A stretch of 64,000 nt of DNA from Schizophyllum amplum (lineage: Eukaryota; Basidiomycota; Agaricomycetes; Agaricales; Schizophyllaceae), in the NCBI GenBank assembly GCA_007026445.1, contig VDMD01000001.1, forward strand, positions 3,348,001-3,412,000. The letters are read 5' to 3'. Positions 10,696-19,776 of the stretch are shown piece after piece. Made by a program: the position numbers and the translations under genes. The notes below the pieces were generated by a model. It saw only the letters and a program-made list of their open reading frames with translations. It was not told the origin of the DNA and searched no databases. Position 1 is the first letter of the stretch. Each line of letters opens with the position of its first letter.

Positions 10696-11251
10696 GCGGG
10701 GCAGTTGTCGGGGTGTTGTGAGGTGCGGAGCGTGCGATGAACTCGACTTGTAGTGTATGGCAGGGGGCGCAGCTGGTATTGCGGAGGGTGCGCTGATGTC
10801 GCAGGAGAGGCGGCTGGTTCTGCAACAGACGTGCAGGCGTACGGGTGCTTAGATGGCTTTGTGGGAGTTTCGCTGGGTATTTAAGCAGGGCGAGATATTC
10901 GGGTTATCATCGTAGTCTTCTGAAAGGCGTATACAGCGCGAGGAGGTCCTGAAAGGCTAGCTGCGAGACTTTATGCAGCGTTCATTGTGACGGTTCAGGA
11001 AGAGGTGATGAAGGTGATGGTTCAGGCAGAGTCACAATGAGGACGCACGTTACACCGCCACTCGACATCACACGGCCAACGTGTCATCGGTGCTGCAGTA
11101 GCCTTGGTCCAAGGTCTCGACGACACATTGATATCCTCAGTGACTCGAACAAGGTCCATGGCGATGTATCGCATACATACTGAAAAAGAAAACAAGGGAG
11201 AACATAGCGAAAGCATTGCAAAAAGGAGACTGCACCAGAGCCGCTCGCCCA
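10696..11251. other. Intergenic between two minus-strand genes
   Basis: Promoter side of the GTPBP-like gene (a TTAAATA element on the minus strand near 10877) and the CDC20 3' flank. No further gene seen. Confidence 0.4.
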
Positions 11252-13174
11252 TCAACGCAGCGTCATGATACTCGCGTTCGTCGACCCCAGCCTCCCCCGA
11301 ATCCCCCCACCCGTCTCATCATGCTCCTTCCCCTTCTTCTTCCCCTCCCTCGGCACGTCCCAAATCCGCCAAAACCGCAGATCCTCATCGCCCGAGCTCG
11401 CTGTGCACACCATATCTCCCGCCGGCGAGCACGTCGCGTACAGCACACGCCCGTCGTGCGCGTCCCGGATGTCCGCAACCAGCGCCATGCTCGGGTATGC
11501 GTGCACCATGATCGCGTTCGTCGGGTACCCGTGCGTCGACAGGATCTCCTTCTTGTGCGGCGCCCAGATGAGGTTAGCGACTTGCGCGGGCGTCTTGAGG
11601 CTGTGGACGCGCGCGCCGGTGGTGCTGTTCCAGATGTTGATTGTGCCGTCATTGGACCCGCCACCGGAGGCGAGGAGCGCAGGCTGCCAAGGGCACCATG
11701 CAAGCGCCTACAAAGACGAACGCAAGTCAGTACAATGTCGAAGTAGGTAAAATATGCTCAACGCACCTTTACTGCCGCAGTGTGATTCCGCTTTGTCCAC
11801 TTTGCGTTACCGCGCGCACCAGGGCGCACGTCTCCAATACGCCCGTCCCAGATGTTCACAACGTTGTCGTTTCCGCCGCTCGCGAGCAGCTCCCCGTCTC
11901 CGCGCCACGTCAACCCGCACACCTCCTGGTTGTGCCCCAGCAGCTCCATGACCTTATGCCGTGGTACGCGCACGTCGTGGTGCCAGATGCTCCCGTCCCC
12001 GCATCCGGACGTCAGGATGTGCTGGTTCCAGGACAGCGACGCGACCTGCGCCTGGTGCCCAGCCATGGTCCTCAACTTCTGCCCGCTCTCCACATCCCAC
12101 AGCTCGACGTCGCCCGTGCCGCACCCGACGCCCAGGAACATCCCGTCGTTCGAGAACGACACGCTCGTGATCTGCGAGTCGTCCGGCGCTTCTCCGAGCT
12201 GCACCACCTGCCCCGTCTCCGCGCTCCAGAGGTAGGTGCTCGTGTCGAGTGCGACGGCGACCGTGTTCTGGACGGACCAGTCGACCAGGTTCAGGTAGTA
12301 GTCGTCCGCAAGGCCCGGCGCGTCGAGGATACGCTCCGGCTGGGTCGGAATCTTGCGAGCCTTTGTTGAGGCGCCACCGGCGGTCGCAGATGCTGCGGGC
12401 GGGCGCGCGTAGAGAGGGCGGGCGACGTCAATCTGCTGCGCGAGGATGTTGTTGGAGGATGCCATGGGCGGGGGCTCCGCGTAGCCCAGGATGCGCTTGT
12501 TGAGCGGGACGCCCGTCGCCACTGCCAGCCGCGCGGTGTGCCCAGGCGAGGCCGACTTGGCATTGAGGTGCATCTGCTCGAGCGTCGCCGCGACCTCATC
12601 CGCGCTGTCCATCACCGTCGTGGTAATGTACCGATCGCGCGTATCCGCCGAGCGGTTCTACAAACAAAGACATTAGCTGGATGAGGCAAGGAGGAATGAG
12701 GTATGGCAAACGCACGGTGGCCGGCGTCGAGCGCGATCGCTTCTCGGGCTTGTCCTTCGGCTGCTGCGGGGGCGGGACGATGTCGCGTGTGATGACGTCG
12801 AGCTTGCTCTCGAACCCACCCTTACGGATCACGCCGCCGTTCGCTTGCTGCTGGAGGGCCGGGTCGTTCAGCGCGCCCACGCCGGAGGCGATGCGCTTGA
12901 TGGGCGATGGCGGCCGCGAGCGGGACTCGTTGCGGTCGGGGCGGGCCCGCGAGGCCGCCCGGGAGCGCGATGACGGCGGGACAAGGAACGGGTTGGTCGT
13001 GTCAAACGGGTTCGTGCCCGAGCGAGTCTTGGAGTGCGACTGCGCTCGGGACTTCTTCGTTGGCGATGTGTTGTTCAAGGTTATGTTGTTCATCCCGGCG
13101 GCGAGCGAGGGCGTCAGTGGCGTCTTCGCGTCCGACCGCCCACGGCGGTGGCTTGGTGTCTTGGGATTCGACAT
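11252..13174 (-). CDS. CDC20: APC/C activator Cdc20 (WD40 protein)
   Basis: Substrate-recruiting activator of the anaphase-promoting complex. Three exons, roughly 13174-12715, 12657-11768 and 11706-11252. The N-terminus is disordered and basic (MSNPKTPSHRRGRSD, SPTKKSRAQ). A C-box-like DRYI lies at the start of exon 2, then RILGYAEPPP and the family signature PERILDAPGLADDYYLNLVD introducing seven WD40 blades with HNQEVCGLTW, LLASGGNDNVVNIWD and GSNDGTINIWNS. The protein ends TLR, the usual Ile/Leu-Arg APC/C-docking tail. The PER-LDAPG wording favours Cdc20 over Cdh1. The stop is TGA at 11252-11254. Confidence 0.92.
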
Positions 13175-13559
13175 GAAGAGCGTCTGCGCAGGAGAGCAGT
13201 AGAGCAAGGCGAGTAACAATCCGCGCAATCGAGAAGAGTACGGCGCACACGATCAATGTGTTGCGAACCAGAGAAGCCGAGAGAAAAGACTGAAGATGGG
13301 AGCGACAACGAGGGCACCTCGTGCCGAGCTGGCGATCGAACGCTTTAAACGTGACATCATGTGATCGCGGTTTGTGACGCGTGATACATCTCCTAGTAGA
13401 ACATAGCATTGACCAGCAAGCCGCGCACCCTGTCCCAAGCCTTCCGCATCCTGCTTGCGCGCCCTGTCCATGTCAGTATCCACCAAGTTATGGCAGGGCA
13501 GTCATTTCTACCATTTACGTGTTAGCTTTGAGACAGTCACTGGCCCTCCTCAGCCCATC
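13175..13559. other. CDC20 upstream region
   Basis: 385 bp between the CDC20 ATG and the tRNA-Val gene. Probably carries the CDC20 promoter; no gene seen. Confidence 0.4.
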
Positions 13560-13633
13560 GGGTCGGTGGCGTAGTTGGTTATCGCATCTGTCTAACACAC
13601 AGAAGGTCCTCAGTTCGAACCTGGGCCGACTCA
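13560..13633 (+). tRNA. tRNA-Val (AAC), intronless
   Basis: 74-nt cloverleaf. The 7-bp acceptor stem GGGTCGG pairs with CCGACTC (one G-T). D arm GCG/CGC, anticodon stem TCTGT/ACAGA with loop CTAACAC giving anticodon AAC, T arm with TTCGAAC, discriminator A. No intron. A second copy with the same body but a 25-nt intron lies at 24985-25083 in inverted orientation. Confidence 0.93.
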
Positions 13634-16040
13634 CTGCAGAACGTGTGGCCACATTTTTGTTTAACGGTCAGTTTTCTCTGCCTCTCCGACCCGTCTATGT
13701 GCCTTGAAGACTATTCATCTTGGTCAGATATGATTGTTTCCCTCATTTTGTTTCTTCCCGTCAGCCATTTTCTTTGCAATGTTCGTCTCGTGTGTGTGTA
13801 TATGTCCGAACGTCTGCCTTGGAGACTACGTATGCCCATAGTAATGTTTTTAGCGCCGGTCAATAAGGTGACACGGCGCACGGCCAGCAGGGGCGAGGAC
13901 ACTGGAGTAGTAGCCCAGCAGAGATCTGGAGTAGCCCAGCAGGGATCTGGACGGGGTGACAGGCAAGTAAACCACCACATAATATAATCAAGTAAACCTC
14001 CATATAATATAATCAAATAGTAGTGTAGGGTAATATGTAGATTCCATAATAGTGAAGCCCAATCCAAAGACAGTGTTGTACAGATGCGGGAAATGTAGTG
14101 AGGATGCAGGAAGTGACGAGGACGCGGATGGGGGCAAAGAGTGGAGGAAGTGGCGAGGATGCAGGAAGTGGCGAGGACACGGATGCGGAAAGTAGGGAGG
14201 ATGCGGAAAGTAGGGAGGATGCGGAAAGTAGGGAGGATGTGAGGAGAACTAAGGCGGATGCAAGGAGTGGCGAGGATGCGAGGCAAAGTAGGGAGGACGC
14301 GTGCAGAAGGAGGGAGGATGCAAGGAGCGTGGAGGATGCGAGGAGCCTGAAAGATGCAAGGAGTGGCGAGGATGTGAGGCCTTGAGGAGCGTGAGTGAGT
14401 GGATGTGAGAGGCAGGTATAGGTAGCCGTGGCGAGGGTGTAGGTAGCCGTGGCGGGGGTGGAGGCAGGTGTGAGTAGCCGTGGCGAGGGTGCAACGTTGA
14501 CGGGCGGGCGCCGAACGTTGTTGCGTAGGCGTGGATCGTTGTTGCATGGGCGTGTGCGCGTAACGCGGAACGTTGACGGGCGGGGGCGGATCGTTGGGTG
14601 GGTGACATGAGTAAGGTCGGCGAACGGTCACGTCCCCCTTTCGCCCTTGCGAGCCGTCGCGTCGCCTTGGTCTTTGTGAGCGGGTCGCTCCCGCCCTTGC
14701 GAGCGGCCAATCGCTCCCGCCCTTGCGAGCGGTCGCTTTCCCCTTGCGAGCGGACGCATCCCGCTTCCGCCCTCGACGAGGGAGGTCGGAGGAGGGAAAG
14801 AGGGCTAGCGAGCGGACGCGTCGCTTTCGCCGTCGTCGAAGGAGGTCGCTTTCGCCCTTCCCTGCGAGCGCGTCGCCCTTCCCTGCGAGCGCGTCGCCCT
14901 CCTTTGCGAGCGGTCACGTCGCCCTCCTTTGCGAGCGGTCACGTCGCCTTGGTCGGGGGAGCGCGTCGCGTCGCCTTGGTCGGGGGAGCGCGTCGCGTCG
15001 CCTTGGTCGGGGGAGCGGGAGCGTCGCCTTGGTCGGGGGAGCGGGAGCGTCGCTTTTGCCCTCGTCGACGAAGGTCACTTCCGCACTCGTCGGGGAGCGA
15101 TATCGCCCTCGTCGACGAATGTCACTCCCGCACTCGTCGACGAATATCACTTCCGCCCTCGTCGACGAAGGTCACTTCCGCACTCGTCGACGAATGTCAC
15201 TTCCGCACTCGTCGACGAATGTCACTCCCGCACTCGTCGACGAAGGTCACTCCCGCACTCGTCGACGAATATCACTCCCGCACTCGTCGACGAATATCAC
15301 TCCCGCACTCGTCGACGAATGTCACTTCCGCACTCGTCGACGAATACCACTTCCGCACTCGTCGACGAATGTCACTTCCGCACTCGTCGACGGATGTCGC
15401 TTTCGCCCTCGTCGGGGGAGGTTGAAGGAGGGAAAAAGGGCTAGCGGCCGAGGGCGGGACGAAGGGCGGGTCTTGTGGGGCGAAGGGCGGGTCTTGCGGG
15501 GCGAAGGGCGGGTCTTGTGGGTGGGGCGAAGGGCGGGTCTTGTGGGTGGGGCGAAGGGCGGGTCTTGCGGGTGGGGCTGATGCGAGGTGAGAGGGGGGGG
15601 GGCTGATGCGAGGTGAGAGGGGGGGGGGGGGGCTGACGCGAGATGCGAGGCGGTCGAGGGCGAGGGCGTGGCGGAGAGGGCGGGGGAGGAGGACAAGAGC
15701 CGGTGTGTCCGAGGGGCTGAGGCGACGGGCGAGAGTACGGGCGGTGGGTGAGTGCGTACGGGCGGTGGCGGAGAGGGGGGGGGGCTGACGCGAGGTGAGA
15801 GGCGGAGAGGGCGTGGGCGGGTGAGTGCGTATGGGTGTGGCGGAGAGGGCGTGGGATCCTTGCTAGGGCAGGCGCCAAATGGCGTGGCTGGGAATGGCGC
15901 GGCTGGGGCAGGCGCGGGCTCCTTGCTGGGGGAGGCGCTGGAATGGCGTGGCTAGGGGAGGCGCCGCATGGCGTGCTGGCCAAGGCATCAGCCTCCCCCT
16001 ACCCTCCTCCACCCCTCCCCCTCACCCCCCACCCCCTCAC
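13634..16040. repeat. Minisatellite-rich intergenic region
   Basis: Successive tandem repeat families: GGAGTAGCCCAGCAG-type units near 13905-13960; a paired CATATAATATAATCAA motif near 13978-14020; purine-rich units around GGATGCGGAAAGTAG at about 14080-14390; GTAGCCGTGGCGAGGGTG units near 14420-14490; a roughly 27-bp GCGTCGCCTTGGTCGGGGGA family at about 14940-15050; the 25-bp family listed separately; then GGGCGAAGGGCGGGTCTT units and G runs to about 15640. Long open frames cross the block on both strands, but their products are only repeat translation, so none is called a gene. Confidence 0.75.
15050..15415. repeat. 25-bp minisatellite, about 14 copies
   Basis: Unit ACTCGTCGACGAATGTCACT plus TCCGC with few substitutions (ATATC for ATGTC, CTCCC for CTTCC). 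Each unit holds the palindrome CGTCGACG. As 25 is not a multiple of three, any frame cycles through three peptide phrases (ALVDECHF, RTRRRMSL, PHSSTNVT), and no unit makes a stop in plus-strand frames. Confidence 0.85.
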
Positions 16041-17779
16041 TCAGACCCCGAACCCATTCAAAACCATCCCAAGCAGCGCGGTCCACTCCTTCTCCCTGGC
16101 TCCCATATCCATTGTCCCTGCTCCTATAGTACCCCTTGTCCCCGCTCCCACAATACCCCCATGCAGTGTTCTGGTACCCCCACGCAGTGTTCTGGTACCA
16201 CCAGGCAGTGTTCTGGTACCACCAGGCAGTGTTGCCCGTCTGGCTATCCCTCCCCACCGTCTGTCCCCTGCTAGTCTCCCCCATCTCCTCACCGCCCATG
16301 CAAATATAAACGTCCAGCATATCATTTTCACCCACGCCCCCCACCGGGCCCACAAGAGGCGAAGTAAGGTTCTGAGCAGGTCGCGGCGGCGGCGGCGGCC
16401 GTGGGGGAGGGTGTGGTGGGGGAGGGGGAGGGTGTGGTGGTGGTGGGGGAGGGGGAGGGTGTGGGTGTGGTGATGGGGGAGGGTGTGGTGGTGATGGGAG
16501 GGATGAGTATGGGGAGGGACAGCAGAGGAATCTGCATGATCGTGCGCAGGCCGGTGGGCGATGTGGGCAGACCGGTGGGCGACGTGTGCAGACCGGTGGG
16601 CGACGTGTGCAGACCGATGGGCGACGTGCGCCTTGTACCCGAAGAACGGGTTGAAGAGGGAGAGGGGGGAGAGGGAGGTGGTGCGGGGGAGGGGGGTGGT
16701 GGGTGAGGGTGATAGACGTTGGGAGGGTGATAGGTGTAGGATGTCTGACGTGGGGGACGTGGGTGAGCGGGGCGAGGAGGGCGAGCGGGAGGGTGAGCGG
16801 GAGGGTGAGCGGGAGCGCGATGATGAGCGGGAGCGGGAGGGCGAGCGGGAGGGGGAGGGCGAGCGAGAGAGGGAGGCTGACGGCGACGGCGCGGGCCACT
16901 GATATGTGCCGCCGTATTCTGTGGGATGGGGTGGGTTAGGGAAGGGTAGGTGAAGGAGGCATGGTAGACGTACCTTCCGGTAAGCCCTGCGAGCCGAAGT
17001 AGTCGAGGAGTTCGGCTTGGGTGGGAAAGTAGACGCGCCCGAGGGAGGATTGGGGGAGGAGGCGCCTGTGGGTGCGGTCAGACAAAGGGTCGTTCATGCA
17101 AGCGTGATAGTTCATGGATGATAGCTACTCACTTTGCAACCCCCCACATCCCCGCATGCGTCCACGAGTAATTGACGACGAGCGCGGCGGCAACGAGGCC
17201 GGGGAAGCGCGGGACGGCCTCGCGCAGGGTCCAGGTGACCAGGTCGAGGTCGAGCGCGGAGAGGGAGGCGCCAGCCAGGTCGAGGACGACAAGGTACTGG
17301 AGCGCGGGGGCGGCGCCTGGGTGTACGCGCGCGCGGCTGAGGCGGCAGAGGTGCGCGCGGAGCCGCTCGAGGGCGCGGACGACGGCGTGGCGGGGGCGGG
17401 GGTGGGCGCCCAGGTCCGCCGCCCGGAGCACGAGCACGGGCCGCCCCGCGGGGTCGTGCGGCAGGAGACGCGGCGGGGGGCGGAGGTCGGGGTCGCCCAG
17501 GAGGTGCTGGCGGCGCCAGACGAGGGTCTTGCGCACGTCGTCCATGGCGCAGGACCTCGTCCACTGGTTCCTGCGCGCGATGTGGAAGAGGGAGATGGAG
17601 TCCTCGAGCCAGGCGCGGGCGGCGGTCTGGGCGGGGGGTTCGAGCTGGAGCTCGTCGGCGAGGTCGGGGAGGATGTGGTGGAGGAAGACGGTCTGGAGCT
17701 CGAGGACGGCGGGTAGGTGCGCCGCGTACTGCTCCGCGATGAGCGCGGCGTGCGCGGCGAGCGCGTCGGCCATGGACAT
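16041..17779 (-). CDS. CRAL-TRIO (Sec14-like) protein with repeat-derived tail and C-terminal membrane segment
   Basis: Three exons: 17779-17133, 17065-16974 and 16918-16041; introns of 67 and 55 bp. The ATG gives MSMADALAAH. Exon 1 carries a CRAL-TRIO N-helical region and lipid-binding fold (DDVRKTLVWRRQHLLGD, LQYLVVLDLAGAS), then SWTHAGMWGVAKRLLPQSSL across the first splice and the C-terminal LDYFGSQGLPEEYGGTYQW across the second. After about 260 residues the protein turns low-complexity: Ser/Arg/Pro repeats, NPFFGYKA, four copies of a seven-residue AHVAHRS unit, a His-rich stretch, a likely membrane helix around MICWTFIFAWAV and TLPGGTR repeats. Likely role: phosphoinositide or other lipid transfer or sensing at a membrane. 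The tail past the helix is least certain. Confidence 0.75.
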
Positions 17780-18111
17780 TGTGAGCAACGCGTGATGTCA
17801 CGGCGAGCGACAGCAGATCTCAGCAGATATCACCCCGACGGCGATGGGCTACTTGACGACATACGTGCTCGGCTGTCTCGCTACTCTCACTACCCTCTAT
17901 CTATTCCTCACGTATCCTTGGCCGTCACCCTCTGCTTGGACTTTGACGGGTATCTGTACTTTGACGGGTATCTGTATCTGCATTGCGCTCAGCGTCTTGG
18001 GTGCCGGGTGGTGCGTGGCGTACACTTCGCGCGTGAACTCACTCAGGATCCTGCAGGCGTATATATGTGATAGACACTTCCATCGACCTCACCTCGTTGT
18101 CTGCCTCGCCT
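17780..18111. other. Shared upstream region of two divergent genes
   Basis: 332 bp between the CRAL-TRIO ATG and the ATG of the P-loop gene. A short hydrophobic plus-strand frame from 17844 has no supporting features. A near-duplicate ACTTTGACGGGTATCTGTA motif occurs at about 17939-17978. Confidence 0.4.
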
Positions 18112-19601
18112 ATGCTATACAACCACAACGCCCTCGACAAGGAGGATATACGACAATGGACCCAGGGGCTGGCGACCTTCAACAGCGGGTCGGCGACCTT
18201 CAACAGCGGGTTGGCGACCTTCAACAGCGGGTTGGCGACCTTCAACAGCGGGTTGGCGACCTTCAACAGCGGGTCGGCGACCTTCACTAGCGGGTTGGCG
18301 ACCGTCAACAGCGTCGGGTTGACGACCTTCAACAGCGGGTTGGCGACCTTCAACAGCGGGCGCCATTTCCAGCGCATATCAGGCGCACTAGAGGAATATC
18401 GGCAGAAAGCGCGCGATCCTGTTCAGTCGAAGGCGCTGTATCGCGACATGGAGGGCTACCAAACGTTCAAGTCCGCGCCAGGACTCTTTGACGTGCCGCA
18501 CGCTCTCATCCGGAAAGAGTACGAAGCTGCGTGGAGAGACATGGAATTGGGGTTCGTCACCGGTACACGGACTTTTGTATATGAGACGGGCCCAGTGCGC
18601 TATACGGCGGGCCCAGTGCGCTATACGGCGGGCCCCGCGCGCTATGGTGCGTACTTTAGACTCCGGCATCAGGATGCAAGGCTGAACTACCGATTTGAGC
18701 GGGCACACCAACCCCTGACTCCCGGGCGCCCCATGCGTTTGCATACAGTATCCTGGGCCATCCGGGCATCGGTGAGAGCAAAAGATCATTTCGCGCAGCA
18801 GATCGGCTGAGACTCCGAGCAGGAAAGACGGTGTTTCTCAGTCTTGCGCTTCTGCGCTGCCTGGAGAGGCATTGGACCGTGGTCCTGCAGCTAGGGGCAT
18901 CGAGAGTGTACGTATTTAACTCTCTGGGCGTTTTCACTGCGTCGACCTCCGCGCTCGACTGTCCGCGCCTGAAGAGCGTGCTCCCGCGGGCGACGTGGTG
19001 TCTTGTTGATTCGACGATGGGGCAGATGGAGTCGGTGCCCGAGTTGATTGCTGGTGCGGATCGGTTCATTGTGCAAGCTGCGCGTCCGCGGGTGGGGTGC
19101 GTTCGGTGGATGAAGAAGATGAATCGGTTTGTTTCTCGGTATGTGATGGAGGCGATGCCTGTGGAAGAGGCGTATTTGGCGTGCGTGCTGGTGCATGCAA
19201 GACTGACTGGCAGCTTACATGTGGTTTGCAGGTATGTGCTGTCGGAAGGAGGTGATCGGACCACGTCGTCCTCTCATCGGATCGAAGCGTACTTTGTCAA
19301 GTACGGGCCTTGTGCGCGTGGCGCTTTTCGTGCCGTGGGTGCGGGTGAAGAGTCGTGGGAGGACGATGCGAAGGAGGTGGTGGAGACTGCGCTTCACAGA
19401 CTCGATTTATCCAGTTTTCGGGAAGTTGTTGACCGGAGCAGCAGGATGCAGGGCGACGTACCGGACGACCTTCTCCTGGTCGGGGCGGGCAGGAGACGCG
19501 ACAAGGTGCGAGTGGATGTGGTATCCAGCCATGTATTTGCGCAGTTGTTGAGCGCTCTGTCGCGGCGAGGGTCAGAGGGCGACTGTGTACGGCCGTTTTG
19601 A
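18112..19601 (+). CDS. Crinkler/RHS-like P-loop protein with N-terminal heptapeptide repeats
   Basis: First ATG MLYNHNALDKEDIRQW, then about nine copies of a seven-residue unit (LATFNSG, variants SATFNSG, LTTFNSG) from a 21-bp minisatellite. Next comes VPHALIRKEYEAAWRDME. Intron 1 (18647-18699) and intron 2 (18772-18822) are needed for frame; intron 2 splits the Walker A motif GHPGIG|KTVFL. A third, in-frame 51-bp intron is possible near 19170-19231. Later landmarks RATWCLVDSTMGQMESVPEL and MPVEEAYLA resemble the ATPase-like region of Crinkler/retrotransposon-hot-spot proteins expanded in Agaricomycetes; this match is from memory. It may end early at 19601. Function in fungi is unsettled; no signal peptide is seen. 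A defence or conflict role would be inference. Confidence 0.6.
18165..18360 (+). repeat. 21-bp coding minisatellite in the P-loop gene
   Basis: About nine copies of TTGGCGACCTTCAACAGCGG plus G; the unit is a multiple of three, so copy number can vary without frameshift. One copy carries an extra three bases (GTC). Confidence 0.85.
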
Positions 19602-19776
19602 CGCGATGGAAGAGGTGCGGTTGTCCAAGTACTAGCGAACGGACAATAATCAAGGACAGGCTGTGATCGACGCGCATCGGCGATCGCGTGACGTACGAGC
19701 CTGCTGAGGCGACGATCGGCGGCAGACGCTCATAGACGTCGAGCGGGGTGGGGGGTGGTTCATGCTCCGTGCTATC

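Noticed and set aside
13711..15580. Long open reading frames of 220-306 codons on both strands
   Set aside because: They translate tandem repeats, lack domains, overlap each other on both strands, and are explained by repeat units without stops.
18067..18111. Extended N-terminus of the P-loop gene
   Set aside because: The upstream in-frame start is GTG; the first ATG is at 18112. The same test excluded non-ATG upstream starts for CCP1, DPL1 and the large gene at 59486-62970.
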